In this document: positions 1-12,604 of the stretch, piece by piece | How the letters are laid out: each line of letters opens with the position of its first letter | Position numbering within the stretch: the stretch's first letter is position 1 | Assembly (NCBI GenBank): GCA_030704615.1 | Contig: CM060734.1 | Location: 50,484,042-50,548,041 of the forward strand | Length of the DNA: 64,000 nt | From: Takakia lepidozioides | Taxonomy: Eukaryota; Streptophyta; Takakiopsida; Takakiales; Takakiaceae | Direction of reading: 5' to 3' | Position numbers and translations under genes: made by a program | The notes under the pieces: generated by a model | Databases searched by the model: none | The model's input: only the letters and a program-made list of their open reading frames with translations | What the model was told of the DNA's origin: nothing

Positions 1-348
1 TCCTTGGCCCACAAGACCTGCCATACCGACCCATTCCTGAGGTGACACTATTTCATCCAGCAATGCCAAATGACTCACAAAACTGATAATGAGTCTAGCA
101 TTGTATCACTACCTACCTGTCATACCTAAGAGTGTTTCCTGCAACACACTGGAAAGGGAGGGCTTCCCCGCTACCCAAGCAGTTTCACAGATTGTGTTCC
201 CATAAACCGTGGTCTTAATAACCTAGTGTTTATTTGTGCAGACACTTTGCAGACACTTCGCTCGCCTCACATTAAACTGGCCGCACAGAAAGGAAGCAAA
301 CGAGTGAGAATAGAGAAACTATGCTGAAGACCTCAGTCCACTATTAGA

Positions 349-990
349 TTGTACTCATAAGACGTTGTTTGCCGTAGCCTTGTGGCCATTGACCCCGCGC
401 CCAGTTTGAGCGGGAACAAAAGGGACAGAACCTACCTCTGTCAGGGGCTGACGTTGGTAGTAAGACTTACCTCCATATAAAGAATTAATCCGGGTTTTCC
501 AGATATCCTCTAGAAATCCCTTCACACAAGCATCAATCTGCTGTGTGTGATTTGCCCAAAAACTAGGCCTCAGGAGGGCCTGGGCTTTTGGCTCAGCCTC
601 GAGACTTTCAGAGTTGGTAAACAGGGGTACAGGCACAATTCTCTTAATAGATTTGAAGAGAGCGTCTCTTTGGTGAGAGAACCCCGGACAGTGTATCAGA
701 AAATGAATACTGTCTTCAGATTGCCCACACAACGGGCAATTGCACTCTCCCTTTCCTCTCTGCTTCTGTTTGCTGTTCAAAGGTAGGCTTCCTGCCCTGA
801 GTTTAAATTTCAGTCTAGTGCCGAGAGTGGGTAGACCCTTGAGGTCATCCAAGATGTCCTCCCCCATGTCACGACTGGAAACAAGTTCAGGGAAGTTTTC
901 TGCCTAACTTCATTTTCATCAGACAATCTCATGGCAACAGACATGGCTGAGGACACTACAGCCTCTAAGTCAGATTTATCCAGCAGGGTC
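349..990 (-). mobile_element. 5'-truncated LINE copy (3' end only)
   Basis: A 5'-truncated copy of the LINE at 11,916-15,089, in opposite orientation. Its 170-residue frame (355-867) is nearly identical to the C-terminus of the larger copy, including the CCHH/CCHC-type zinc knuckle with CNCPLCGQ followed by histidines and a cysteine. The copy ends in CTTATGAGTACAA with no poly(A). The 13-base target-site duplication gtccactattaga sits at 336-348 and 988-1000; the inner end shares GGGTC with the LINE, so the exact junction is ambiguous by a few bases. It lies downstream of the last visible 5-phosphatase exon, probably in an intron. The remaining coding sequence is only the post-RT tail, so it is dead. 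Confidence 0.9.
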
Positions 991-1071
991 CACTATTAGA
1001 AACAGACCATGTGGATGATCTAGAGGGGTAAAAAGGGCCAACAGGACACCATAACTTGCAGTGAGTTTTAC

Positions 1072-3355
1072 CTCTTCCAGATTGTGGTTGATTAAGAAAC
1101 CGACTGATTTCCGGGCCATTTCAATACGATAATTAAGATCACCAAGCCAGATGACTGCGTCTGCTTCTTCCACAAAATTGGAGGTTGGCTCAGGGACTTT
1201 GCAATGGGGCTCATCAGCAACTGCTGATGACTGCATGCAGGAACAGCTCGAGCTTATGACAGACACATGCTTGGCAAACACATTTTGGCAGATGCGCATG
1301 TACTGGGCATTGCGCTCCTCCAAATTGCATTCATGAGCTGCACTGGAGCACATACACAAGATTCAGCCCTTGCAAGTTCAGCTTATGGAACAGTCTTCTA
1401 TTCACCTAATTTCGAAATGCAGAAGGCAAGGACAGACTAAGCACAAGGAAGAACACCATCCAAATTAACGTGGACACAAACATGCTTGGGGCGAAGGAAT
1501 GTGTGACTCACGAGAAAGATGAGAAGTAATGAAGAGCAAAGACACCTTCTTGTACAGCAGTGTGACTGCCACAGCACCTTTCTGACGGCCCACCACTGTC
1601 CCAAAGCCTCCTACTCCCACTCTGTCCACCATTGGACCTGCACCTCATTTCCAGCACTCTTTGCCAACTCTCAGTTACTGCCTCTCGTTTGTCTGCAGTG
1701 TCTTGCTCACTTTGTCTCCTCAATGGTGTCCATCTAATTGCCTGTTATGATCAACTGTACAACAAAGTGGTCTACTCTCAACTCAATCTAGCTGACACCA
1801 GTATAGACTGTAAATTGGTGAGACTGGTGAGCATTTCCACCCATGTAGGAAGGTTGGGTGTATTAGGCCCAGACCATTAATAAAGAAAGCGAACTTTAAA
1901 TGGAGGTCTGACCCCTATGTGAAGTACCTGAGATATGGCGTTGCAGAGATCTCTTGGCAAAAACATAAAGTTGTAGGGACATCATTATTGCAGCTGCGAC
2001 ACAACTGCCAAGCACGTCAAACATGTGATTTAGCAAACATCGTAGTATTGTAGGGGCAAGGTTAGGAAGAATCACAAGGAGGAGTAATTCCCTTGGCCAC
2101 TTCAGAGATTCAAACGGATTAGAAATCACAAAAACTTTTCCTCCAGCACACATGTCACAATCAATAAACAGTCTGATGATCATCCACCTGATTGTATTAA
2201 CGAAAAACCAATAACGTTGCACTGTCGACATAATAAAAACACACGGACATCTAAGTTTTGTAGAGAGGACTGGCAATTTGCTATGCCATTCCATCCCAAA
2301 GATTGGGTTGGAATGATGTCTGGTTCAATTTATTGTTACCTGCTTGGACTTCCACAGCTACTCCGCTCAAGGATAAACCTTTCACCACATGGGAGGTGGT
2401 CCTTAAAGGAATCAACTCCGGAATCGACTGGGAAATATTACTTTGACAGACGAATCACTGATATACAAGGAAGCGAACAAAGGATAACAAAGGAAAGCAG
2501 GGGGCACATGGAAGAGACCAGTATGTGTCGCCCAAAGCGTCGGCAATGGCAGCTTCACCTATCAGGTTGGGGGCCTCTTGAAGGCCTATTACATAGAAAT
2601 CATATTTCTCTGCGGTCAGATCGAGGAGCTTTACTAAATTGTTGACAGGAGCCTGCACCGTCTCCGAGAAGCACTAATTAGCACTACATAGCAGCACGTT
2701 AGTTCACAGAAACATAGTGCTTTCCACCATTGCTGTAACAGTCACTCATGACTAGATCCAGTATTCGACCATAAACACAAACGCAAAACAAGAATCTCTC
2801 CGCATTCACGACTGAATCCCGGCCATCAACTAATAACATGCGACTCACCTTGCCATTCATATTCCAAGTCACCACGTAGATGTGAAGGTCCCCAGCAGAT
2901 TTCTGTGAGTTTTTCTCATCCTCCGCTGCAAATGTTTCCTTCAAGTCGAGCCGCGACTTATATCCCTTTGCCTGATGCGCATCGGCACTATTCCCCTCTC
3001 CAGTGACTCGAGCTTGCTTCACAATTGAAGCATTGTTGGAATTGACTATACTTGTCAATGCCTTCCTCTGAACTTTCTTCCTGATACTCTCTACAGGCTT
3101 AGGATCAATATTTCTACCGTCCTCTACCTGCATCGGACCCACATTGTCTACACCGTGACAACCTAGTTTCTTCGAGGGCTGGATGGTACTACTTGTTCCA
3201 CCAATTTGGTCATTTTCTCTCTGAAACACGAGAAGGTTGGTAGTCTCGCTATCTAGCAAACCTTCAGTAGATATTTGACGGTTACATCTTATTGGCAATG
3301 CGTGTCGTTCATGTGGTGAGACATATCTGTCACACTTCGCTCCACAGTTTCCCAT
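1072..3355 (-). CDS. inositol polyphosphate 5-phosphatase, 5PTase11-like (partial, spliced)
   Basis: A type I inositol-polyphosphate/phosphoinositide 5-phosphatase of the plant 5PTase11 type, which removes the 5-phosphate from phosphoinositides. Exons I can place: 3355-2849 (N-terminus ending in VVTWNMNGK with GTGAGT donor), 2652 to about 2560 (YDFYVIGLQEAPN), about 2000-1928 (SLQLYVFAKR), 1637-1511 (GGFGTVVGRQKGAVAV, LLFITSHLS) and 1337-1072 (HECNLEERN and the signature VIWLGDLNYRI). Donors and acceptors are GT-AG. The later catalytic motifs (the AWCDR and SDHRP blocks) are not found before position 1, so the gene is partial in this window or its 3' exons are lost. The start is the ATG of MGNCGAK, possibly an N-myristoylation signal. 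Family assignment is firm, subgroup likely; one further exon around 2,300-2,450 is uncertain. Confidence 0.85.
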
Positions 3356-5513
3356 ACTTTCTTGAACTATCCCCTTTCCCTCTCACTTTCCATAGCTCGA
3401 GAGCAATTGACAGGCTCAACAAGTATTGGCGCTCATTACAATCTGCTGAAACCTGAAGCCATCCAACAAGGGGGTCCTTCCTTATACAGTGTTCATAAAA
3501 TCTGAGCAGCACAGAAATGTTGAGGCAGCCACTTCCTTCCTTGAACGGGGGGCCAATCCCATACGTGCTCTGAGTCCTCCATTTGCCCGCGCTTCATTTG
3601 ACTCGGCTCAGAAGAAGAAACAAAATAGTTTCATCATCATGCTTCCAAGAGACAGCGACGGAAGCGATGAGGTTCACGTAAGCTGACAACATTCTAAAAT
3701 TCTTCACAGACCAAATGTACAACCTAGGATCAATATATGGCAAATGTTCCACAAAGTATCCCTAACTCTAAGTCTGGTTGAATCGTACAGATGATTTGTT
3801 GTAAGAACTCAAACGACAACCAGAAAGGATGGAATTTTCCCAGCCACATCCTTCACATTAGTCAGAAACTTGATGAATTGTCTGGAACACCTGCAAGCCC
3901 AAACAGGCTCCCAAGTGAGGAACAATCTCTACCAGTTCCACTAGACTCTCCGGATGATCTCAAGAAAGAGTCTATATTTGAAGGGGGATGAGTAAGGAGA
4001 GGGAATGAGACTGAGAATGGCGCTGCCTTAAACTTGCTGCACCAAGTGATTCACTACGTCGACTGACTAGCCAGGGAACAGAAGACCGGTGGTGTGCAGC
4101 TTTTCAAAGTAACTCCACAGCTCTTCGAGCCATGGACTACTGACATAATACTGAAACACGAGGCTCCAGACGCACTAGAGATTGTTGAGCCTGAGAAATT
4201 TCCTACGTCATCAAATAATTCTGCAGAAATTGAGGAGGTCATCAGTAAACAAGCCAAATGAGAAATGTCTCTGTTGATTGCTGTGGCAGAGGAGGGGGAG
4301 CAGAGTCTCACAGCAGAGCAAACAAGAAGCTACCTACGGAAAATGCAGTAAGTAGCCCCGATCCATTTCCATCCTGTAAACTCCTACACTAGAACGTGAG
4401 ACTCACTAACTCCACTCCACTCTATATCTCTACCTCCACACACCACCATTAAGTTTAGCACTGCGAGGAAGACAAGGACTTGGCCACAAAAGAGACGGAG
4501 AGGGGGAATAACGGATTGAAAACTTCAAACTTTTGAACCGTCAATTACCGGCTTCGTTAGTTACTCGTCCAGTTATCGTTACCGCGACGTACAACATTCG
4601 TCCATCCTACCGTGATGGATGAATATATCACTAAACTGCTGCGCTCGTCTACGAAACTTCATTCATTCACGTATTAATGTGGATGATAAAACTGTTGAGG
4701 GGGTTTGTTGGAAGGGGTAATTAAGCCCTAACCGAGCAATTATTGGACGGGCAATGGTAAATGCATCACTAATATCGGCCTAACTAGCAATTAACCAAGT
4801 CGCCACCTCATAATACCCCCTAACCTACCTCTAACCGGGGAGCTAGTTAGGGCGGTTGACAGAAAGTGAGATCCGAGAGTAAAGACGTGCACGCGGCGAG
4901 TAAAGGCGGCAGTAATGGGGGTGCAGATTAGGGGGCGCCGCTAATTAAGCGGGCTATTTAGAGGTACCCCGCACTAGCGCCTCTTTAACCACGTCGCGCT
5001 TGGTGCTCTATGCGTGCCATTTGTCGCCGTCTGCGGCTAACCGAGGAGGGTTAGTGCGTTAGTGAGTCGTGGTAAGTGACGTACGCGCTGGTTAGTGAGT
5101 TTTGGAGCCCATTGAGGCGAGGCATAAATAGAAATTGGGTGGTGAGGCCACAGTGTAGCTTGGCGGGAAGGAGCTAAAAGTTCTCAGTTGTCAGTTTTTA
5201 CGTTCTTACCCGACGACTTTCCTAGATTACCTCCTTGACCTAAGGAAATTGCCACTACTTTCTGAAGATATGCCACATCATCACGACATCTCCCCTTGGC
5301 CAGACGAAAGGGAGATCCAGTAAAATACAAAGAATAATGGCAAGCTCTTTACGTCCCCTAATGTAAAGTGGCCCTTAGACTCTTGGAGGTCCTCGGCTCA
5401 AATCTTCAATTTCTGGGCGCATAGCTAGCTCTAATTTGAAAATTCTTCAAATACCCGTACATGAAAAATTGTATCATGTTGTAATCAGAGAGCTGGTTCA
5501 ACGACAGGGATAC
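3356..5513. other. intergenic, only unrecognised short open frames
   Basis: No recognisable gene. Two short plus-strand open stretches occur at 3,791-3,991 and about 4,067-4,260; the second reads QLFKVTPQLFEPWTTDIIL and onward to a stop. Neither shows a family motif or convincing splice sites. From about 4,680 to 5,180 the DNA is rich in taattaag/ctaacc-type words, and a TATA-like GGCATAAATAG sits near 5,120 without a gene I can attach to it. Confidence 0.3.
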
Positions 5514-5584
5514 GCCGCTGCCGGGGATCGAACCCGGGTCGCATGTGTGACAGGCGGAGATATTTACCACTATACTACAACGAC
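5514..5584 (-). tRNA. tRNA-Asp(GTC)-like gene, probably a pseudogene
   Basis: On the minus strand the acceptor arms GTCGTTG and CAGCGGC pair (with wobbles). The D-arm/A-box TAGTATAGTGG, the anticodon loop CTGTCAC (GTC, aspartate) and the T-arm with GGTTCGATCC are all present. The anticodon stem, however, reads TCCGC opposite ACATG and forms only two of five pairs, where plant tRNA-Asp has a perfect CCCGC/GCGGG stem. It is therefore probably a decayed copy, although both polymerase III promoter boxes are intact. No SINE-like tail follows. Confidence 0.75.
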
Positions 5585-6692
5585 ACCTTGAAAAAGATTA
5601 TTCCGAAATTGTTTTTATTAAAGCATACCTTAACGGATTCATTCCAACTCTTTCGTAGATTTGAAACCTAGGAGGGGCCCCTTCAGTTCTCAAACTAGGT
5701 AGGTATCATCACAGTCTCTTCAAGCCCAAGTTAGGCTGAATTGCTGGGCGCAAAGGCTACAGAAAAATTTGTAACTTTGCAAGATACTGCTGCACTTCTC
5801 ATCTAGAACAGATGCTTTAGGTTAGACAGTCCGATCTCACATTCCTCCAAACTATACATCCACCACAGTGCCAGCTAATATGCTACTTAAGAACATTGCA
5901 ATGACAATGGCTGATTCTTGTATGGTCGGCTGTAGCTCATGGATTAATGAGGAGCACAATACTCTGAAGATTCGCATCTGGGCAACATCTCAATGTAGTT
6001 GCCCTCCGAGAGCTGTTCATACATCTCACTTGTGATAAGCCCATTGCAAGACATTGGAGCATTCTTCAAATTTGTGGAAGAAACTGAGTAGTCATATGGC
6101 TTTTGTGGCTGACATATCGTGAAATATTTGGGCCTCTTAATCACCACAATCTCTGGGTAGTGATGGCTACATTGAGTGTAGACGACTAAGTGTGCCAGAC
6201 AAAACTCACCACAGTTACACCATTGAGGAGGCAGAGTGGGAAAGAGAAACAGACAAACATGGAAGTAAAACAGAAAGAAAGAAATTTTATAATGTCCAGC
6301 TCAGACAGACAGCTCGTGAAACAAGGGATCTGTAAGGACAGTTGGCCCCTCCATACCATAAAACTACAATGCAACTTCGCGTAACTCTCTTAAGTTGGAG
6401 AGCTTCGTGTAAATACCAAGCAAGGGTATTTCTGTAACTGGGACCTCTGAGACAGAAAAACGAGGACCGAGAGAGTGAACGCCAAGCTAGTGTAAACAGA
6501 CTGGGGTAATAAACTTTATTTGATCCTTACCTGTGGAGGCTACCCACACCTTCACCAGAGACACCCATGGTACAACTCGAATGAGGGAAAACCACAGAAG
6601 AAAGAAAGTTATGAATCCATTAAGATTGACGCAAAGAGTGGTTAGTGGGGACAGAACGTTGGAGAATCTGTCGCTGGTTGTTGCCAACTGAC
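5585..6692. other. presumed 3' part of the THG1 locus, unresolved
   Basis: Lies downstream of the last THG1 exon I can identify. A minus-strand open frame at 5,944-6,147 (VIKRPKYFTICQPQKPYDY and onward) is preceded by a possible acceptor and could be a terminal exon, but I do not recognise it. Plant THG1 proteins often carry a second guanylyltransferase domain; I see no second copy here. Confidence 0.25.
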
Positions 6693-9298
6693 AAGATATA
6701 GGGATGCGCCGTCCAAAAGTTTTCACGTATGATGTCCTCATGTTCTACCACTATGCAAGATCGCGGTCTCTTTATCGCTTCCCCATTCTCCACCTTCACT
6801 ACTTCTTCAACCTGGAAGCCCCCCAAAAAGCAGTGCCATAAGCTCACAATGCTGCAGCAGCAGCAGATTCCAACTGCCATACAGCTCTGCTTTCTTTGCA
6901 AATATGTGTATGACAGAGACAAGAGACACTGCTGGCAATTTTTAAGAGGTTAAGGCCCACAGCCACCGTCAATGGTAACTCTCATTTTTCCAGATGCGTG
7001 GTGTTAATTGGGGGTATGTTTGTTAGCTACAGAGTTGGCCTGACAACATAGTAAGGGAAGGGCTCTACCCAAAAGACAAATGGATTGGTGTTTGTTACAG
7101 TGGTGTAACCCCATTTCTCTGTATCTGTCCATCCCTCTCTCTGGCATGTGCACACCTGGCGGTCCTGCAACAACCGCCACTCCTTCCTACTGAGCTTTTT
7201 ACAATGGAAACTGGCCATGTTGAACTAATGGGGTTCAAGTGATGCATTTTTCTGAAAATCTTAAGAAAGATTCATAAAGCTAAACTATGCAAACTTTTTC
7301 CAAATCTAGGAGACACCGAAACCTACCTTTCTCCTGAAGACAATGGAGCCCTTACGGTAGATTTGGGGCAGATCATTGTAGTTGATATTGAATTGACTGA
7401 ATAGCAGATCATTCTTCACATCAGCAGTTGTGCCCTGTAAATGACTTGCCTAGTCAGTACTGAAACAACATACTGACCTCCATGATTTCTTGACCGTAAG
7501 GACTACTGCCTCCCACTGCCTCCTGTTTGGGTGCTCTGCCTTCACGAAAGCCAACTGGAGTATGACTACGGCAACTCTGTGCACATTCTTTCCATTAAAA
7601 TTGGATAGAGATGGCCACTTAATTCCCCCACAAGCTAACAGAAGCCAATTCCAGAAGTCAATCATCAGTGGATCTCGGCCTATAACAGCCTGAGGTTTTG
7701 CAATAGGACCCTAAACGTTGGCCTGCTACCACCACTTGTAGTCCATGACCTTGCGATTAGACCTGGAGTAGTAGAGTCGCAGGATGGTCAGCATGATTGT
7801 ATGGTCACCTTGAGTGCATTCTGGGCTTCAAAAGTGCTCTTCCCAGACTCCACGAGCTTCCAAAAGCACGTGTTGTACTGGTTGTTTACATGACCTGCCA
7901 GCTCATCCTCCCTTTAAAACCCGGCTTCATCGCAATTTCATAGTTATCACAAACATTATGTCGTCTCGTACTTCATGTTGTGAGAAGGCATGCATACCCA
8001 TTTGTCATTTACAAGACCAGAGGTTCAATCAGGCCGGTAATAAGCGCACTTCTCACATTAAGTGGCAAGTGGAGGTGCATTGAAAGCAAATGGAGGCAGA
8101 ACAAGGTAACTCACAATCCACTTGGCGCCAGGCAAGGTAGTCCCGAAGAATGTCCTCAAAGGGGTAGCACACTGTCCTCCCATCAAAGGTGGGGGCATAT
8201 TGCAACTCCTTCCCTGGGAAAAATTGGGACCACTTCATCACATATGACGCTGAGAAAAGCGACACTATGATCGAAATGAGCTTGCTGCAGGCACCATGCA
8301 GAGAAACCTTCAGAGTCAGATTTAAAAGTTAAGCATTTCTGACAATAATGAGATGAAGCCAGCACCAGATTCCATCATTTCCTTCGCGTAACCAAGTCCT
8401 ATGTATTCTTGCTGCACACTGAGATCCCCCTGAAACTTGCAACTACAAACAGCTCAAGTCGTTCAGACAGACTGAATAAACCAGAGAAGCCCCACAGGAG
8501 TAGACAGATAGGTGGACACTAACAGAATGAAAATTTCCTACATTCAACTGCTCCCTCTCAACAGATGGGAAGAAAGAAGAGTGACCATAGCACTATTGAC
8601 TGAAGTTGAACCTTCTCGAAAAAGCTCTTTTAGACAATTGCCAATTCTTGGACTATCTTCGTCAATCTTCGTCAATCAGGTATAGCAAAACTACTTCGTC
8701 TATGAGACACACACACACACACACACACAGGCACCTGGCTCGCCGTTGATAAAGAGTGCTGGTTTTCCGCAATACAAAGCTGCAGGTGCCCACCACCATT
8801 AGTCATTCTCAACACTCCCACACATACACAAACAGCTTCTATCCTACCAACAAATTCACGTTCAGCTTTTCTGCATTCACCGGAGGGCTCTCATTTAACC
8901 AATATTGCAACCACATAGCCTTCCTCGATCAGCACTTCTAACATCCCCGACAGACAATCCAGTTCTGCCTACCTGTATTCATCGCTCACGCCGTAGGCGA
9001 ATATGATGTCTGAGATGTCATCAAGTACAGCCCTTGCACACTCATTCATCAGCAACAGCGCCTGCATGTCGTTCGGCTTCTTGAAATCATGAACATGCGC
9101 AAACCTGCAATCCCATTCCCTCTCTTCATATATCACACCAACCACGCAGCTGAAAGCTTGGGAAAGCTGAACATAACTAGACACGGACAGATACCTCGTG
9201 AATGCTCGCCCATCGATGCGAATTACAATCCAGGTGTGGGGAAGCAGATTATCGCTCTGCTCGAAGGCTTTCACATACTCGTACTTGCTATTGGCCAT
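6693..9298 (-). CDS. THG1: tRNA-His guanylyltransferase (spliced)
   Basis: Adds the extra G-1 nucleotide to tRNA-His, the identity element read by histidyl-tRNA synthetase. Exons visible: 9298-9195 (MANSKYEYV, WIVIRIDGRAFTR), 9104-8973 (HDFKKPNDMQALLLMNE, IFAYGVSDEY), 8284-8115 (SLFSASYVMKWSQFFPG, ILRDYLAWRQVD), 7894-7809 (CHVNNQYNTCFWKLVESGKS), 7434-7327 (LLFSQFNINYNDLPQIYRKG) and 6811-6693 (VVEHEDIIRENFWTAHPYIL). All junctions are GT-AG and phases match where tested. The metal-binding aspartates of RIDGRAF and GVSDEY are present. The exon between 8973 and 8284 that should carry the FVFKK..RRAS segment was not found, so one short exon is missing from this model or lost. The start was chosen at the ATG before ANSKYEYV; an in-frame start 27 codons upstream is also open. 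It is divergent from SDE2. Confidence 0.88.
8707..8729. repeat. (CA)n microsatellite in a THG1 intron
   Basis: An uninterrupted run of AC dinucleotides between two THG1 exons. Confidence 0.95.
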
Positions 9299-9829
9299 AG
9301 CTGCCACCTTCTCCTTCATCCCCTGGCACGGCTGTGGTTTCTCAGCGCTTCTTCCTCCAGCACTGCCTGCCTTCAACACCTTTTACCCACCTGGGTCCGG
9401 ATCCCCCTGCCCTCAAAGCCTCCGGCCCCATAGATTCGTGCCTCTTCTGCCGAAAGGACCCAAGTAGCCTGCTTTCGAATCTCACACTGAACAGCTGAGT
9501 CCCACCCAACCTCCCTGCTCTATGCATGCCTGCCTCTGCTCACCTAAGTTAGAATTAGGTCAAACTATCCTGGATCGTGCCAGCTATTTTGGGCTGTTGT
9601 CCAATTAAAGAGCGCGGGATTGAATCTTTGATCCCCGCCTTGCGAACCAAGGATTTTTTTTTCACAACTTTTACGGATGCCCATCTGAAGGGGACCAAAA
9701 CCCTAAAGGGCCCGTGTCTTCCCGCATCTTTCAGTGCAGGTCTCGTCTTCACAAGCGTCCATATTACACAGATTTTGGGTACTGTTTTGATTTGTTGTTT
9801 TGGCTGAAGAAATCACGCAGACAGGGAAG
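9299..9829. promoter_or_regulatory. head-to-head spacer between THG1 and SDE2
   Basis: A 531-base gap separates the two divergent start codons and must hold both 5' untranslated regions and promoters, possibly one shared bidirectional promoter. I see no canonical TATA box at a convincing distance from either start. The 9,540-9,800 part is T- and C-rich on the SDE2 sense strand, as expected of leader sequence. The call rests on gene layout only. Confidence 0.4.
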
Positions 9830-11410
9830 ATGGCACCGTACCAGATGCTGGTGGCAGGTTTGGATGGGGCGACTCTGTGTCTCAAGTTCTCCTCGGATAC
9901 CATCACTGGCGCGGATGTTGGGGCCAGGGTCTCTGCGCTGAATGGGATTCCTCTTGAATGTCAGCGCTTGGTTACTGGTAGCAGGGGAGTTGGGGAAGAC
10001 ACTTGTCTTGCTGCCGGGCCCGATGGGGTCTTCCCCTCTTGTACTGTTCTTCTTCGTCTCAGGGGCGGGAAGGGAGGGTTTGGATCTCTGCTTCGAGGGG
10101 CCGCAACAAAGGCTGGTCAGAAGAAGACCAGTAACTTCGATGCATGCCGTGATATGAGTGGTCGCAGGCTTCGACATGTGAATGCAGAGAAGAAGCTCAA
10201 AGAATGGAAGGGTGAGGCGGAGGAGAGAGAACTTGAAAAGACTGCAGAGGAGTTTCTCAAAAAGGATGCAAAAGCCAAGGAAGAGAATTCGGGGATTATG
10301 AAGGACCTGGAGAGGTTTCGCGAGGAGACGTCGCGAGCTATGGAGGACGTGGGGTTGGCTGTGGAATCAGGATTAGCAGCGGCTCTGAAGCTTGGCGTTG
10401 ATGTGAAACGGAAGAAGATTGAGGCTGTGGAAATCCAAGCCAAGCGTTCTCGCATTTGGTAAGAATTTGAATGCAGCAACAGACACCGGGAACGATAGAG
10501 ATACAGTTTGTGCATGTTGAGCTTGTAATTGTATACATGGACTTTATCTGGTGTCAAAGTAGATAGTTTTGTTTTGCGTTTTTCAGCTACTGGTTTGGCG
10601 TGTTTGCAACAGGCTGATGGAAGAAGAAGAGGAGATGGACGAGCAAGAGGATGTGGATGAAGGTCTCGACACGAGAGGAGGCGCTGATGGAGAGCAGAAT
10701 GGTGACTTGACCACTTCCACACCAGAGAAGGAAGAGCCAGCTGTGGAATCTGGCAGTCCTTCGACCTCAAATGACGAAGACAGCAAGGAGACACTATCCG
10801 ACTGTAGCAATATGCAGCCAAGTCTCCCAATGGCTAAAACTGGAAAGAAGGGTGTTGAAACAGGGAGAACCGCAATAGACGGAAATGGTGAGATTAATAA
10901 GAGTGACAGTGCTGGAGGTGCATCCTCTAGCATGCGTCCTTCAATCATGGAGGAGACTAGGGAAAGTGAGAAGGCCTCAGGAGATGGGCCTGTTAACTTT
11001 GACGACTTTCAGAGCGCAAAAGAGATGGAGGTACGTGTAGCCCTAGGGAAGCCATTCCTTCATTCATTCATTCATTCTATGTCCTTTGCATGCTGAAGTC
11101 ACGTTCTGTGTCTCCTTCTCACTGTCAAACTCTGACCCATTCAAATTCTCCCGGTGAAGCTGTTCTCGTGTTGGGGATAGAGGAATTAGGGCTAAAACTT
11201 GTAGTACGTGTAAGGGTACTTATAGCTGAATGGATCATATGACAGGTGCTTGGTCTGGAAAAGTTGAAGGTGGAGCTGCAGGCAAAGGGTCTCAAGTGTG
11301 GGGGTAGCCTGTCTGAGCGAGCGGCGCGCCTCTTTTTGCTGAAGACCACTCCCCTGGAGAAACTGGACAAAAAGCTTTTCACAGCCAAGTCAAAAGGAGC
11401 CAAGATCTAA
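9830..11410 (+). CDS. SDE2: splicing regulator SDE2, ubiquitin-fold precursor (3 exons)
   Basis: Telomere/splicing factor made as a ubiquitin-like precursor. Exons 9830-10458, 10613-11030 and 11246-11410 join in frame (1,212 nt, 403 residues). Residues 1 to about 75 form the ubiquitin-like fold, ending in [16 protein letters not shown]. In fission yeast the di-glycine is cut by a deubiquitinase so that mature Sde2 starts KGG and enters the spliceosome; the site is intact here. A charged coiled-coil region with EKKLKEWK and repeated KK/EE follows, then an acidic, Ser/Thr-rich linker. The last exon is the SAP-type C-terminal domain, [18 protein letters not shown]. The start at MAPYQMLV was chosen because the ubiquitin fold begins there. 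A LINE is inserted about 500 bases after the stop. Confidence 0.93.
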
Positions 11411-11885
11411 ACAGCACTTGTGCAGCAGGTGGCACGATGTCAGGCTGCAGTAACTGGACCGAGACGACACTGGGTCGCTATTCAAAATGGTGGAGAGACT
11501 CTATTGAAAACAATAGGATACTTCGATATCTAAGATTTGTAGAAAGCATGGCATCATTTGAAGTGTAACATGAAGTACGAGGGTTTCCCTTTGGTAAGTG
11601 AATAGTTGACGTTCTAGCAACAGGTCAATGCCAGACACTCCCATGGATTCGAGCTTCTGTTCAGAATTAGCAGGAACTTTAAATGTAACATAACAGAGTT
11701 AGCACATTGAAAGAGGGATGCTTTAGGTGCTTGGTTGCACTTTGTTTAATGGAAGAGGAACTGGTGGGCACGGTGGTGAGGGCATACATTAGGTGTAATG
11801 ATTTTGCAGTGAAACCAAGTTCATTCTGCTTCATTCCGCCTCCTCCTTACCAGCCCGTGTGCTGAGTCTTTCTTTACAGAACCTT

Positions 11886-11915
11886 CACTCCCTCTCTCTC
11901 TCTTTCCCTCTCTCT
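11886..11915 (+). repeat. CT-rich tract flanking the LINE, left
   Basis: The tract ctccctctctctctctttcc is echoed right after the LINE 3' end at 15,089-15,140. The two may be a target-site duplication within a microsatellite, or simply the original CT repeat split by the insertion. Confidence 0.6.
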
Positions 11916-11933
11916 CATCAGGACGATATCATT

Positions 11934-12604
11934 GGGCCTTTTGGTGAGGACGAGCTGAATTCTAATGGCAGACGGTTAATTAACTGTCTGGAAGAGCTTC
12001 AGCTTTTGACCTTGAATAACAGGACAAGAGGTGACCAAGTGCAGTGGACTCGTGAGAAATCCCAAACTGGGGTTCTATTGTGGACTATATCATAATGGAC
12101 AGAAATTTGTTTCCCCAGTGTGCCAATGTGTTGATCGACAGAAGTGATATTGGTACCTCTCACCACTTCCTGGTTTGGACTGAGATCAAAAGGTGTTTTC
12201 CCAACACCAAGAGATCTGTGAAACGTTCGATTCGGAAGTGGCGCATAGAAAAATTCCATAATGAGGAGGTCAAGGCTGTGTACGTCCAGGCCTTGCAAGA
12301 GGCTCTCCCTCATTTTGTCCAATCGCTCCAAGAACTTCAGTCTCGCTCTGACAATGCAAGAAATGAAGTCGAAAGAGCAGTGGACTCTTGGGAGAGTTTC
12401 GTTTCCTCCGTGGCTGACAAGATCATTGGGAGGAAACTAATTGTCTGCGGGAGAGCTGTTAATTGGTGGACCAATGAGATCAAACCCAAGATAGCTGAGA
12501 GACGGGCCCTTTATAAAGAGTGCTGCAATTTGAAAACCAACAGAGAATTGTGGGCGAGGTACTACCAGCTCCGAAAAGATATCAACAAGTTGATGCTTGT
12601 GTGA
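11934..12604 (+). pseudogene. LINE endonuclease C-terminus and linker, frameshifted
   Basis: The frame from 11,934 reads GPFGEDELNSNGRRLINC and QWTREKSQTG. The next frame, from about 12,070, continues SIVDYIIMDRNLFPQC and GTSHHFLVWTEI, the end of an exonuclease-endonuclease-phosphatase domain (SDHH-type catalytic motif, here TSHH). The break near 12,070 fits two extra or one missing base. The rest is the helical linker before RT. Confidence 0.8.
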
